In this document: in pieces, positions 43,489-52,497 of the stretch
How the letters are laid out: each line of letters starts with the position of its first letter
Numbering within the stretch: position 1 is the stretch's first letter
DNA from: JAHZKN01 sp965250205
GTDB lineage: Bacteria; Pseudomonadota; Alphaproteobacteria; Rhizobiales; Hyphomicrobiaceae
NCBI GenBank assembly: GCA_965250205.1
Contig: CBDFNK010000023.1
Coordinates: 248,001-312,000 of the forward strand
Length of the DNA: 64,000 nucleotides
Reading direction: 5' to 3'
Position numbers and translations under genes: made by a program
Notes under the pieces: model-generated
What the model saw: only the letters and a program-made list of their open reading frames with translations
Databases searched by the model: none
Told to the model about the DNA's origin: nothing

Positions 43489-45423
43489 TTATTGGATCAT
43501 CTGACCAATAGTCTTGTGTATCCCGCATGCCGAATTTGGTCGAAGCAATTTGCTCTCACCGCGAAGAATCAAAAGGGGTCGACCTGCGTTGGTATCTTCA
43601 TTCGAAAAACCTGAACCCAACCATTTTGCATTGGTGGTGTCAGATAGTATCTCCCATATTTTATTGTTACCCATCACTGAAGAAATAAGGAACTTCTCTT
43701 TTGCCGAGAATCCATAATTAGAGATTCCATTTAAAGAAAGCTCGGCAACCTCATGCTCATTTTCATCATACCGCCTAGTAACGAATGAGCTGACATGGAA
43801 ATTTATGGCTTCATACGTTGTGAATATTTTCGTTTTTATTTGATTCGTACATTTTCTTGGAATCCAGCCTTTGAAGCAAATCCAAAAATGTTTTTCGCAG
43901 ATCCACTTTTCGTATTTGACCTTGGAACTACCCAGCAATAGACTTTGTGAAGCAGTTTGAGAATATTGCGCAGCGTCTGCGTATTTACGTCGACAAGAAG
44001 ATGAAGGAAGATTATTTCGAATAATTTCACGATGAACTTTCTTGAGATTTGGCATTGCCAATGCCAAAACAATTTTCAGTCGCACAAGCTCCTGGTCGGT
44101 AACAGGGTTTTTCGCTGGCGAGTAAAGTATATATATTTTACCAGCTAGTTTGAGTTCTTGACCAAAGAACTTTACGCTGGCCGCTGGAATTGTTGCTATT
44201 TGCGTAGTCAGCTCACATGGAAGATGGTTCGACGTGAAGTGCGAAGCAGCAAAGGCCTTTCCGACAAAAATTGGACCAAGGGGGAGTTCTGGTGCTTTTT
44301 TCCAAACAGTATACACGGACTCATAGTCATCTAATAGTTGCTCCTCGACGAATTTCAAATTTCCGATCTGCCTCACAATCGTTGCCACATTTGCAATAAA
44401 TGATCGATCTTGACGTCCGTACTTACGAGCCCGCTCCTTTGCTTTTTTTAGAGTTTTTGAAATTATCGGCATAAGTGCCTTTGTATTAGAAATATGCTGT
44501 TGAATTATTTTGAGTTCTGCCTCCAACTCCTCATCTGTAACTGTACCATCGCGAATCTTTCCCTCAACAATGTGCTTTTCCGAAAAATACTTAGACGTAT
44601 TTATTGAGTTCTTGTTTATTTCTCTCGTCGCAGGATCTGATGTCACGTAGCGAACATAGCTAAAATTATCATGCGATGTAGGCATAGCGGTCACTTGACC
44701 CGCACGAGCAGCGAAATCAAATTTGGACATGATATTCACTGTGAAGGGCAGGGATAATGCTCTATTTCTGCTTGAGGAAGTTGACCTCTCACTAGATGGA
44801 TTCAGCACTTCTTCAATTGTAGAGCCGACTAATCGATTCCCACTATTAAATTTCAGTACCGAAGATATCAAACGCTCCCAGCTTCGGTTATCAATTTTGA
44901 GGACCTGCGGAGCTACCCTTGGATCCACATTCTTCGAAAACTTTGGTACTATATAAAAGAGGTTCGGAGTTGCTAAACAATTGGCATACGCATTCGCTGG
45001 TATAAGGACGATTGCTCCACTGTCACCCAGCGATATGCGCTCCAATTTATGTCCCCATTTCAGGGCTAGGTTTGGATTTGTTTTTGCTAAATCAACCGCA
45101 TTTTGTGTTGCTTCTGCAGTTAAAAGGAGACCCTTGAATACTACGAATTTTACTTGGTCCGCATTCGTTTGCAATGTGTGCTCAAATGCGGCTCGCCAAA
45201 GCTCCGGCACCGTCTTTAGTTTGATAGAAGCATCAGACGAATTATTTCTGCCATAGAACAAAATCCGCAAGTTAGCTGTATCTTGACCGTCCTGTGTGCG
45301 AATTTGATTGTAGTAGGAGCCCATACTGCTTTGTGCTATATCACACTCAGCGATAGCTGCAGAAGAAAACATAACAAAAATTATCGCAAAGCTGAATCTA
45401 ATGCACGCAAAGCTACAAAACAT
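43489..45423 (-). CDS. Large secreted protein of unknown function
   Basis: 644 aa with a Sec signal peptide (cleavage after AAIA, mature start ECDIAQSS). No domain recognised. The middle has a charged helical region (DEELEAELKIIQQHISN to KTLKKAKERARKYGR); the rest alternates short beta segments. Cysteines are concentrated in the C-terminal third (SSSCRRKYAD, WICEKHFWICFKGW, RKCTNQ). Strongly AT-rich. It follows the lipoprotein gene by 14 bp on the same strand, so the two form an operon. Whether it is secreted cargo, an adhesin or a defence component is unknown. Confidence 0.7.
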   Translation of the reverse strand: MFCSFACIRFSFAIIFVMFSSAAIAECDIAQSSMGSYYNQIRTQDGQDTANLRILFYGRNNSSDASIKLKTVPELWRAAFEHTLQTNADQVKFVVFKGLLLTAEATQNAVDLAKTNPNLALKWGHKLERISLGDSGAIVLIPANAYANCLATPNLFYIVPKFSKNVDPRVAPQVLKIDNRSWERLISSVLKFNSGNRLVGSTIEEVLNPSSERSTSSSRNRALSLPFTVNIMSKFDFAARAGQVTAMPTSHDNFSYVRYVTSDPATREINKNSINTSKYFSEKHIVEGKIRDGTVTDEELEAELKIIQQHISNTKALMPIISKTLKKAKERARKYGRQDRSFIANVATIVRQIGNLKFVEEQLLDDYESVYTVWKKAPELPLGPIFVGKAFAASHFTSNHLPCELTTQIATIPAASVKFFGQELKLAGKIYILYSPAKNPVTDQELVRLKIVLALAMPNLKKVHREIIRNNLPSSSCRRKYADAAQYSQTASQSLLLGSSKVKYEKWICEKHFWICFKGWIPRKCTNQIKTKIFTTYEAINFHVSSFVTRRYDENEHEVAELSLNGISNYGFSAKEKFLISSVMGNNKIWEILSDTTNAKWLGSGFSNEDTNAGRPLLILRGESKLLRPNSACGIHKTIGQMIQ

Positions 45424-45437
45424 ATTATCTCCATTAG

Positions 45438-46259
45438 CTAATCAATCTTCAAACAACCTCGTTCCGTGCTCAAAATAAGTGACTGGTTGATATAGTTTAT
45501 TTTCCTAATATCACCACCATAATCCGCGTTCCAATAGCGGCTCAATATAAGATTTGGTAATTCTGCACTGGTGGCTGAAAAATCGAATTCAAGGTCTCGC
45601 GTACCTTGACGACTGAACGTTGCACTTAATTTCTGCGGCAGTTGAACCAGGGCTACAAACGCTGAGGTGCTTCCGATCTTTACTTCAGCGAAGAATGAAC
45701 AAATGCCGCCCTCGTTTTGGATGGTGCCATCCCTTATAAGGGTGTCCAATCGCCCACAAGGATCGTTGGCTACATTAAAGTCAGCCATCACATCTTCTTT
45801 CGCGATCCTTCCGGATGAGTTGTGGAGCCTCGACGCAAACTTGTCTATCGATGCATTAATCGCGGAACCTGCCACGTCCGGTATATACTGACACCATGGT
45901 GAATCCGGATTGTCACATTCATGGACACAATCTAACGTCTTCGTCTGGTTTTTAGCTAAACCATTGGCAACAAGTGTCACATTTTTATTCGACCTGTTCA
46001 AAAATCTAATGTTGGTCGAGAAGTGGAGTTGCAACAGAGTATGCCGGATGACTTTTTCGCCCGTCTCGTTTAATGAATAATGAGGTGCAATACACTTGCG
46101 TGTATCCCATTCAGCGTTGCAGTTTTTAGCCTTCCAACTAGCCACAGTGCCATCAGCCACTTTGCATTGACACACCTCGTTTCTACAGCCAGACAAGAGC
46201 ACAGATAATGATATTATTGAGGCTCCTAATCCAACAAAGCTCAGCCTATGTCTACTCAT
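45438..46259 (-). CDS. Cysteine-rich lipoprotein of unknown function
   Basis: 273 aa. Signal peptide with lipobox LLSGC, then CRNEVCQCKVADG. Ten or so cysteines (for example NCNAEWDTRKC, CVHECDNPDSPWC) suggest disulfide bonds in the periplasm. No family recognised. First gene of a two-gene operon with the 644-aa secreted protein. The pair is the only exported cargo on the island. Confidence 0.7.
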   Translation of the reverse strand: MSRHRLSFVGLGASIISLSVLLSGCRNEVCQCKVADGTVASWKAKNCNAEWDTRKCIAPHYSLNETGEKVIRHTLLQLHFSTNIRFLNRSNKNVTLVANGLAKNQTKTLDCVHECDNPDSPWCQYIPDVAGSAINASIDKFASRLHNSSGRIAKEDVMADFNVANDPCGRLDTLIRDGTIQNEGGICSFFAEVKIGSTSAFVALVQLPQKLSATFSRQGTRDLEFDFSATSAELPNLILSRYWNADYGGDIRKINYINQSLILSTERGCLKID

Positions 46260-47016
46260 TCTCCCCTCCCAGAAAAGTTGCTATTTGAGAATTTTGGCGT
46301 GTCTTCCTACAATGTACGAAAAATTTGAGAATGTTAATATCTAAATTCCTGAAAAATCCTCCCTTGGGCTTGGTTTTAGAAATTGGAGCTCTTTTCTCGA
46401 GCACAGTTTTATGCATGTTGCTCTGCAACGCGTTCTGTCAATATTGGCCTATCCCAAACACCATTCCGGTTCTGAAGATTTAGCACCTCTCTTATTATCG
46501 AACTCCATGTTGATCGAAGCTTGGCGTGCAGATTCGATCAATCAGGTTGGCAACTCTCATTGCGCTGTGAGTCTTCTCACTTCCGCACATGCCCCAAATG
46601 AGCCAGTCCGGACACTACTCCACCGCACCCGCTTCACCTCGGCAAGCGGCCCAATCTCAAACCCATGGATACCCAACGTAGCTTAGAAAAAAACCACAGG
46701 TTGTCGCAACATTCTGACTGTTTCGATGTTCGCCTTTCCGATTGCTTCCCATCTCAATTCACAAAAATAATCACCTTACCTTCAATATAAAAGATAGCCA
46801 ACACACAGCAGAGCTGACTCCGACGTTTAGGTGGTGGTGGGGTGTCACAATCAGAGCCATTCAATTGTACCGCTGCCTCTCACTGTAAAGAACCGCCCTC
46901 GGTATGGTTTAAGGTCGAGTATTCCGAGTGAACGGATTCTTGACAGCTTCGCGGAGTGCGCGGTTTGCAAATTCATGTCTCAGATGTGAGATGATTTATT
47001 TTCTAACCATAATATT
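46260..47016. other. 757-bp region without a supported gene
   Basis: A 91-codon plus-strand frame at 46411-46686 has no recognisable features, and the opposite strand is full of stops. I see no repeat or RNA signature. Could be a decayed gene. Confidence 0.4.
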
Positions 47017-47199
47017 ATGGACGAGATAACAGTAGATGAAATCATGGCAATCTTTCAGGAGGAACAACTCCCAAAAGGATGTTGTGAGCTTCTTTTAGAA
47101 CGCGGAAGCGGGTTTGTCGAAACGTTGATTAATGAAATTCCGTTTTTGACAAACGAAGATAATCCTCGGATTGAAGCCGAGGACTTAGGGGGGCTTTAA
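47017..47199 (+). CDS. Small acidic hypothetical protein
   Basis: 60 aa, MDEITVDEIMAIFQEEQLPK, GCCELLLERGSGFVETLINE. Acidic and helical. It is followed by a terminator that overlaps its last codons. Function unknown. Confidence 0.5.
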   Translation: MDEITVDEIMAIFQEEQLPKGCCELLLERGSGFVETLINEIPFLTNEDNPRIEAEDLGGL

Positions 47200-47213
47200 A
47201 CCCCTCTTTTTTT
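47187..47213 (+). terminator. Rho-independent terminator overlapping a stop codon
   Basis: AGGGG...CCCCT arms around GGCTTTAAA, followed by CTTTTTTTA. Confidence 0.7.
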
Positions 47214-47233
47214 ATATCCTAACCCCCAAAATT

Positions 47234-47557
47234 ATGGACACAAAAAGTGGAGCTCAAAAGGAGCAGACCCTAAAAGATTATGAGAAGTTTTCACTTCTCT
47301 GGCAGGGCATAGAAATAACCGTTAAACGGGCACCCGAATATTATCCTGGTGTCATCGCGCACCTTGAAGTTCAAAGTGCACATGACGAGAGGCTTCCCAT
47401 TACCACAACTGGATATAGGTCTCATTTTTGTAAGAGGGCAGAAGTAGAGGAATACGATGATCCTGTTGCCTATGTTCAGGCGCGGCTGGAACACATGGCA
47501 GAAAAACCAGAGTGGAAAGCCTACCTGAAAACTAAAAATATACAGAGCCTGTTTTAG
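47234..47557 (+). CDS. Hypothetical protein
   Basis: 107 aa, MDTKSGAQKEQTLKDYEKFS, then LLWQGIEITVKRAPEYYPGV and YDDPVAYVQARLEHMAEKPE. Compact alpha/beta protein, no family recognised. It sits between terminators, so it is transcribed alone. Confidence 0.5.
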   Translation: MDTKSGAQKEQTLKDYEKFSLLWQGIEITVKRAPEYYPGVIAHLEVQSAHDERLPITTTGYRSHFCKRAEVEEYDDPVAYVQARLEHMAEKPEWKAYLKTKNIQSLF

Positions 47558-47621
47558 TTTCCTGGGGAGGGGGAGGCTTCATTTCGTGAAGCCAATCCAG
47601 TTTGATTTTGGCTTTTAACTT

Positions 47622-47645
47622 GAACCCCGTGAGGGGTTCTTTTTT
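47622..47645 (+). terminator. Rho-independent terminator
   Basis: GAACCCC-GTGA-GGGGTTC followed by T6, 65 bp behind the 107-aa gene. Confidence 0.9.
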
Positions 47646-47694
47646 CTCAAACGGAGTTTATCGCTTCCCGTCTTACATCCCCATTCCCCCGAGT

Positions 47695-47718
47695 GAAATA
47701 CGTCAAAATATTTGACTT
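47695..47718. promoter_or_regulatory. Promoter/operator box, copy 1 (upstream of ParD-like antitoxin)
   Basis: GAAATACGTCAAAATATTTG followed by ACTTTT. It includes the near-palindrome GTCAAA-AT-ATTTGAC and a TTGACT -35 hexamer. A second copy is at 48448. Likely autoregulatory operator of the toxin-antitoxin operon. Confidence 0.5.
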
Positions 47719-47773
47719 TTCCTTAGATTGTCATACACTGTCTGACGTTAGCTTATTTCTTAACATTTGGATC

Positions 47774-48070
47774 ATGACACAGATGACCACTGCCCGTTTT
47801 TCCATGAGGCTTGAGAGTGAACTCAAAGATTGGCTTGAGGAAGAAGCCAAGCGACATGACCGCTCTGCTGGTTACATTGCCGTTCAGGCAATCAAGAATA
47901 TGAAGGAAGCCAAAGAACGCAAACGTCAAATGATTGAGGAAGCAATAGTTGAGGCAGGCAAGGGAGTGTTTATCTCTGAGGAAAAAATGACAGAGTGGTT
48001 TCTGTCACTTGGGACAGACAATGAATTACCAGAGCCTAAGCCGGATGTATTTCTGAAACCACAAAAATAA
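47774..48070 (+). CDS. Ribbon-helix-helix antitoxin (ParD/CopG-like)
   Basis: 98 aa from ATG 47774. RHH region TTARFSMRLESELKDWLEEE, AKRHDRSAGYIAVQAIKNMK, then an acidic C-terminal toxin-binding part. The stop codon overlaps the toxin start (TAATG). A box with a palindrome and -35 element lies 60 bp upstream. Confidence 0.85.
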   Translation: MTQMTTARFSMRLESELKDWLEEEAKRHDRSAGYIAVQAIKNMKEAKERKRQMIEEAIVEAGKGVFISEEKMTEWFLSLGTDNELPEPKPDVFLKPQK

Positions 48071-48357
48071 TGAAAATCATATATCTTGCCAGTGCCTCAC
48101 CAGACCTTCGCTGGTTTAAGCAGTATTACATGCGAGTTTTTCCAGCTGGGAGAGAGAATGCAGACAAGCACTTCCTTGCTACTCAAACAACTCTCAAAAA
48201 CAATCCCCTCATCGGTCACCCATCAGAGAGTGTTGCAGGAGCTCGTGAATTCTCCATTGCTAGAACCCCATTTTCCTTCATCTATCGTGTGCAGGAAGAC
48301 CGCATAGAAGTGTTGCGTGTCATAGACAACCGCTCGGACTGGAGTTCTGAAAAGTAG
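48070..48357 (+). CDS. RelE/ParE-family toxin
   Basis: 95 aa. MKIIYLASASPDLRWFKQYY, LKNNPLIGHPSESVAGAREF and TPFSFIYRVQEDRIEVLRVI match the ParE/RelE fold with the Arg-rich beta strand. Coupled to the RHH antitoxin gene. Such pairs stabilise islands. Confidence 0.85.
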   Translation: MKIIYLASASPDLRWFKQYYMRVFPAGRENADKHFLATQTTLKNNPLIGHPSESVAGAREFSIARTPFSFIYRVQEDRIEVLRVIDNRSDWSSEK

Positions 48358-48379
48358 CGTATGGTGTTTCTTATGTATG

Positions 48380-48400
48380 AGCCTCGAAAGAGGCTTTTTT
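48380..48400 (+). terminator. Rho-independent terminator of the toxin-antitoxin operon
   Basis: AGCCTC-GAAA-GAGGCT followed by T5, 22 bp after the toxin stop. Confidence 0.9.
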
Positions 48401-48447
48401 CATTTCTGGAGGAGCAAGGGAAGACCTTACATCCGCATACTTCAAAT

Positions 48448-48470
48448 GAAATACGTCGAAAAATTTGACT
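48448..48470. promoter_or_regulatory. Promoter/operator box, copy 2 (upstream of mobC)
   Basis: GAAATACGTCGAAAAATTTG followed by ACT, matching copy 1 at 47695; the similarity extends about 20 bp further left (TTACATCC). Suggests that mobilization genes and the toxin-antitoxin operon share a regulator. Confidence 0.5.
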
Positions 48471-48509
48471 TCCAATCGAAGGCAAAGATACTGGTGTATA
48501 TATTTCGTG

Positions 48510-48600
48510 TATGGAGGGTGGCAAGATTGCATCTTTCGGCGTAAGGTGCGTTTCACTCACTTACACCGTAAGTACATCTTGTGAGGGTGCCACCCTTCAA
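48510..48600. other. Candidate origin of transfer (oriT)
   Basis: A 9-bp inverted repeat AGGGTGGCA (48515-48523) / TGCCACCCT (48588-48596) encloses 64 bp that contain CTTAC-ACC-GTAAG. It lies directly upstream of mobC and the relaxase gene, the usual oriT position. No known nic consensus identified. Confidence 0.5.
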
Positions 48601-48646
48601 ACCCAGGTCAATGGGATACCCTGGGACACCTTATCCGAGTCATATT

Positions 48647-49033
48647 ATGCCATCGAATTCTGCTGAATACCAACGTCAATACCGCCAGAAAAACAGCAAA
48701 CGAAAAAAGGAAATCTCGGTGGGGCTTCCGACCGAACTTCATAGGGAGTTCTCTGCGTTTGCTCAGAAACAAGGCTGGTCTCTCGCTGGCTTGATGCGAG
48801 AAGCCACGAGTGTGCAAATTCGTGGCAGTCACTTGAAGAGCAGGAAAATCGAGGAAGAGCTGAAAGAGCTTCGATTCCTCATTTCCAACATAGCCAACAA
48901 CGTCAATCAGATAGCTCGGCATTCCAATCAGGTACAGCAGGTTGTTGACGAAAACGAGTTGTTCCAGCATCTTCAAGAATTGGAACAACGTGTCACTCAG
49001 TTTGTGGATACCCGTTTACAGCAATCACCATGA
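48647..49033 (+). CDS. MobC-like relaxosome accessory protein
   Basis: 128 aa. N-terminal basic stretch RQYRQKNSKRKKEISVGLPT, then RHH-like region and the MobC signature RFLISNIANNVNQIARHSNQ. MobC proteins bind oriT and assist strand opening by the relaxase. ATG 48647. The stop overlaps the relaxase start (ATGA), so the two are coupled. Confidence 0.8.
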   Translation: MPSNSAEYQRQYRQKNSKRKKEISVGLPTELHREFSAFAQKQGWSLAGLMREATSVQIRGSHLKSRKIEEELKELRFLISNIANNVNQIARHSNQVQQVVDENELFQHLQELEQRVTQFVDTRLQQSP

Positions 49034-50190
49034 TTATTAAATCGATGCCCCACAAGGAGTCGTCCCTCACGTCGTTCACGAAACTGGCTCACTATTTGAG
49101 CAGTGAAAAGTCAGACTCCCGTTATGACCTGCACCACCACTGTTACGGACGTCGTCCAGACGATATTGCTCAAGAATTCTTCGACAATAGCCAGCTCCTC
49201 TCCAGGAGAAGTAACGGCAACTATCTCTACCATGAAATAGTCAGTATCTCGGTCAAAAAAGAGAGCGACCGTGAGATGTTTAAGAAACGACTGCGTGACA
49301 TTTCCTTGAGATATATCGAGGCACGTTGTCCTCGCAATATGGTCTTTGGCTGTGTGCATGAAGACCACGAACATAATCTTCATTATCACCTCATGGTCAG
49401 TGCCAATGAGCGTGGAGAACGTACTCGCACTCGTCTGACCAAAAAACAATTTCATCAACTCCTGCGAGACCTCGAAACACATGTGCTCACGCAGTATCCC
49501 GAGCTCAAACAGAAAGAGTTGATAAACGCCGAAACCCAGACCGAAAAAATGTCAGTGAAGGCAGGGGAAATGTATCGCCGTACTGGCAAACTGCCTGAGC
49601 GAGAAGAGGTTAAAAACACCCTCAAGGAGGCAATGGCTCAGACCCATTCCATGGAGAACTTTTGTTTTTTCCTCTCGGAGCGAGGGTACGGGTTTTACAC
49701 CCGTGGAAAAAACTTTGGGGTGCTCGTTCATCATGAAAACAGCAAGAGCCGAAAATACCGTTTCTCTACCCTTGGCGTACATGACGAATTTGAGAAATAT
49801 CAATCTCGTGTTTTGAAATCTCAGACATCAAAAGAGACCCACACCCAACGAACAGGAGATTCCCCTCGTCCCAAGCGAGACCTCCCGCACTCCCAAAAAC
49901 CACCCCCACACACTGCTCAAGAATCATCTGCCGTGGAGAGCAAAGCAGAAGTCCCCCAACCTTCCAAGCAGGAAGATGATATGAAACTTCGAGATGTGCT
50001 GGGAATACGAGAAATCCAGAAGCAGCGAGCAGAGAAGCAGGCTGCAAAAAAGACAGCCGAGCAGACACAAAAAACCGTTCGTCACTCGCTGCAACAGGCA
50101 AAGAAGCAAATCGTTGAGGAAGTCACCAAAGAGTTTCACAAAGAAACGGAAAACAAGAAACAATCCAAGTCGAACAAACACTCAAAATGA
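49030..50190 (+). CDS. Relaxase / mobilization nuclease
   Basis: 386 aa. The metal-binding His cluster is in GCVHEDHEHNLHYHLMVS (His110, His118, His120), typical of MOBP/MOBQ-like relaxases; a nearby Tyr in KLAHYLSSEKSD (Tyr22) may be the nucleophile. The C-terminal 100 residues are Gln/Lys/Glu-rich coiled coil. It nicks oriT and leads the strand during transfer. Helper conjugation functions must come from elsewhere. Uses standard stop TGA, overlapping a 22-codon ORF. Confidence 0.85.
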   Translation: MIIKSMPHKESSLTSFTKLAHYLSSEKSDSRYDLHHHCYGRRPDDIAQEFFDNSQLLSRRSNGNYLYHEIVSISVKKESDREMFKKRLRDISLRYIEARCPRNMVFGCVHEDHEHNLHYHLMVSANERGERTRTRLTKKQFHQLLRDLETHVLTQYPELKQKELINAETQTEKMSVKAGEMYRRTGKLPEREEVKNTLKEAMAQTHSMENFCFFLSERGYGFYTRGKNFGVLVHHENSKSRKYRFSTLGVHDEFEKYQSRVLKSQTSKETHTQRTGDSPRPKRDLPHSQKPPPHTAQESSAVESKAEVPQPSKQEDDMKLRDVLGIREIQKQRAEKQAAKKTAEQTQKTVRHSLQQAKKQIVEEVTKEFHKETENKKQSKSNKHSK

Positions 50191-50287
50191 ATCTTTCTCT
50201 TATGGGTCTTCTTCCACCAAGTCCGAGCGTACGTGGAGCGTATTTTGAAAAATAAGACTCTTCCAATACTTTTGAAATCACACCAGC

Positions 50288-51736
50288 ATGCCAATACAAA
50301 CCACGCACCGTCTTATGAAAATGTCTTTCTCCCTTATGGGAGCGGGGATGACGTATCTTTACAAAGGATGGGCACTCAACCCGAAGACGGGAGCACAGTT
50401 TGCTACCGCGAAGGATTATAAATCCTATCTGTCATCCCGAAATAAGGGACTCCTGCTTGACGGTCATTCGCTTCGTCTCTCAGAGGAAGTGAGTTTTCAA
50501 AACGTGGCAGTGTACGGGGTGACGGGAAAAGGAAAATCAACGTCCTTTGTTCGTCCCATTATTTTTGATAAATCCAACTCTGCCAATGTCCTGATTGTCA
50601 ATGATATGAAAGGCGACCTGTATCGAGATACCAGCGGGCACATGAAGTCAAAAGGATATCGCGTTATCGTTCTCAATCCTCATGACCTCGCACATTCCCA
50701 TAGGTACAATCCGTTTCTGGATATTCAGCATGACAACGAAACCATGCACATGGCTCAGATGTTTGTTCAGTCAGTGGCTGGTTCCAAAGAACCGCTCTGG
50801 AGTTCGGGAGCTGAACGTTTCGTCACCTTCTTTCTCAAATGTTTGAAAAAGAAGGGCATGCCGTACAACAACCCGCACAATCTCTATTATCTGTTTCAAA
50901 ATTTTGGTGAGGACGGGAGCAGGCTCCACAGGTTCGTGGCTGAGTGTAGTTATGATGACCCCTTTATGATCAACGAGTGGAAGTCTCTCCTCTCCGTCCA
51001 TAAAGACGGTATCCTGAGTTTCATCATGAATGCCACGACCGCACTGAAAATCTTTGCCAGCAAGGATGTGTGCACCCTCACCGCATCAAGCGATATTGAC
51101 CTCTCCACCCTCAGAAAACAGAAGACGATTATTTATGTCATCACGCCTCCTCAGTACGCAAAAATGTATCGTCCATTGACGAGCATGTTTTTTCTCAGTC
51201 TGCTTCAAGCGTGTATGCGAGAGCTTCCAGGCAAGAGAGATTTACCTGTCTATTTTCTCTATGATGAATTTGGAAATTCGTACCTCCCAGACTTTGATGT
51301 CTTTGCCACTACCGTGAGGCAGTACCGCATATCGCTGATGTTGTTTATGCAGGGACTGAATCAACTCTACAAAACCTATGGCAAGGAGACGACGAGTGTC
51401 ATCCTTTCTGGTGTCGCGACTCAAATCAGTTTTGGAGCGGCCGAACAGGACACGGCTGAGTATTTTGAGAGACGTGCAGGCAAGGTGCGTGTTCTGCAAC
51501 GCCCAAAACTTTCAGACCCACACATAGAGCAACACAACGAGTATTCTCTTATCACTGCCTCTGAAATCCGAGAGTTACCAGACAACACGTTGCTGGTGAT
51601 TTCTGATAATCGAAAAACCACGCTCGTGAACAGTCATCCGAGCCACCTCAATCCTCGATTTCTCCGACTTATGAAAAAACCACCTGCTGAAATTCTTTCA
51701 ACAGGTGCCGATACTTTAGAGTTCCTTCCGATATGA
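50288..51736 (+). CDS. VirD4/TraG-like type IV coupling protein
   Basis: 482-aa ATPase that would bring the relaxosome to a type IV channel. Walker A GVTGKGKST (77-85), Walker B LPVYFLYDEFGN near 345, and the VirD4 region FMQGLNQLYKTYGKETTSVI. The usual two N-terminal membrane helices are reduced to a short hydrophobic stretch (residues 11-25), so it may be soluble or rely on another protein. Starts after a 98-bp gap behind the relaxase; overlaps the next gene by ATGA. Confidence 0.85.
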   Translation: MPIQTTHRLMKMSFSLMGAGMTYLYKGWALNPKTGAQFATAKDYKSYLSSRNKGLLLDGHSLRLSEEVSFQNVAVYGVTGKGKSTSFVRPIIFDKSNSANVLIVNDMKGDLYRDTSGHMKSKGYRVIVLNPHDLAHSHRYNPFLDIQHDNETMHMAQMFVQSVAGSKEPLWSSGAERFVTFFLKCLKKKGMPYNNPHNLYYLFQNFGEDGSRLHRFVAECSYDDPFMINEWKSLLSVHKDGILSFIMNATTALKIFASKDVCTLTASSDIDLSTLRKQKTIIYVITPPQYAKMYRPLTSMFFLSLLQACMRELPGKRDLPVYFLYDEFGNSYLPDFDVFATTVRQYRISLMLFMQGLNQLYKTYGKETTSVILSGVATQISFGAAEQDTAEYFERRAGKVRVLQRPKLSDPHIEQHNEYSLITASEIRELPDNTLLVISDNRKTTLVNSHPSHLNPRFLRLMKKPPAEILSTGADTLEFLPI

Positions 51737-52176
51737 GAATTATAACCTTCCTCAGAGACCGTGCCTATGACGTGGTGTATCGCGAAGGAGATACCGCTCT
51801 GCAGTTTCTGGCTGACCTCATTGCAAGTCCTGATGAGGGAAGAACTGAAAAATATCATTCCAGAGAACTCCGTCGTCGTGAAAAAGCTGGGGAAACGCCT
51901 CTTACTACTGAGGACAAGAGAGTCTTTCAAAAAATCCTCGCTCGTCACGAAAACGAAAAGGTCACCCATTATTGGAAACGCAAAAAAGCCTTTCTGGCTT
52001 TCCCTCACAAGAAAGACCTGGTGGCTCAGTATCGTAAACTTGAGAAGAGAAAAGAACGCTCAGACCAACTGACGACGAGTCAAGAGAAACGAGCGACCCG
52101 CAAGAAACTTGAGGAGGAGTTTCGGGCAATTACGAGTCTCAGGTACGCTTCTCAAAGTACACATAGGCAACGGTGA
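51733..52176 (+). CDS. Hypothetical basic protein of the mobilization operon
   Basis: 147 aa, MRIITFLRDRAYDVVYREGD, long Lys/Arg/Glu-rich helix (LVAQYRKLEKRKERSDQL). No family recognised. Coupled to the coupling-protein gene by ATGA, so probably part of the transfer module. Confidence 0.55.
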   Translation: MRIITFLRDRAYDVVYREGDTALQFLADLIASPDEGRTEKYHSRELRRREKAGETPLTTEDKRVFQKILARHENEKVTHYWKRKKAFLAFPHKKDLVAQYRKLEKRKERSDQLTTSQEKRATRKKLEEEFRAITSLRYASQSTHRQR

Positions 52177-52180
52177 GCAG

Positions 52181-52458
52181 ATGTTTGATGTACTGCTCAC
52201 TGGCATATATCTGGCATGTTGTGGCTATGCCGTTTGGCGAGGACATCAGAAATTCTATATCGTCATTGCACTCCTGCTCGCACTCATATTTCAGTATGTT
52301 CTTGGGTTTTCGTTTCTGGCTAAAATCATTATTGCAGTAATTTTTGTATTGTATTTTGTGTTCTCAGAAATGGAAAAAGTGGACGTTTCAAAAGTTGCTC
52401 CGAAGCCGAAACCAAACACAACTGATTCCTCCTCAAACGAACCTCAACCAGATGAAGA
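52181..52458 (+). pseudogene. Small membrane protein gene truncated by IS3 copy 2
   Basis: MFDVLLTGIYLACCGYAVWR, then two hydrophobic helices (FYIVIALLLALIFQYVLGFS) and a Pro/Asn/Ser-rich cytoplasmic part that runs into the IS left end at 52459. The 3' part is not found on the other side of the IS, so sequence has been lost or moved. Starts 4 bp behind the previous gene. Confidence 0.65.
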
Positions 52459-52497
52459 GGTAATCCCCCCATTTTTAATGGGGTCCGCCTGTAGAAC

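Noticed and set aside
46411..46686. 91-codon plus-strand ORF
   Set aside because: No recognisable features or ribosome site; opposite strand interrupted by stops.
50187..50421. Read-through of the relaxase stop into a TM-like stretch
   Set aside because: The extended frame overlaps the coupling-protein gene out of frame for more than 100 bp, so it is unlikely to be coding.
49030..52176. Whole mobilization module coming from a UGA=Gly organism
   Set aside because: Its genes end in TGA codons that overlap the next start in ATGA fashion and contain normal GGN glycine codons, so they fit the standard code.
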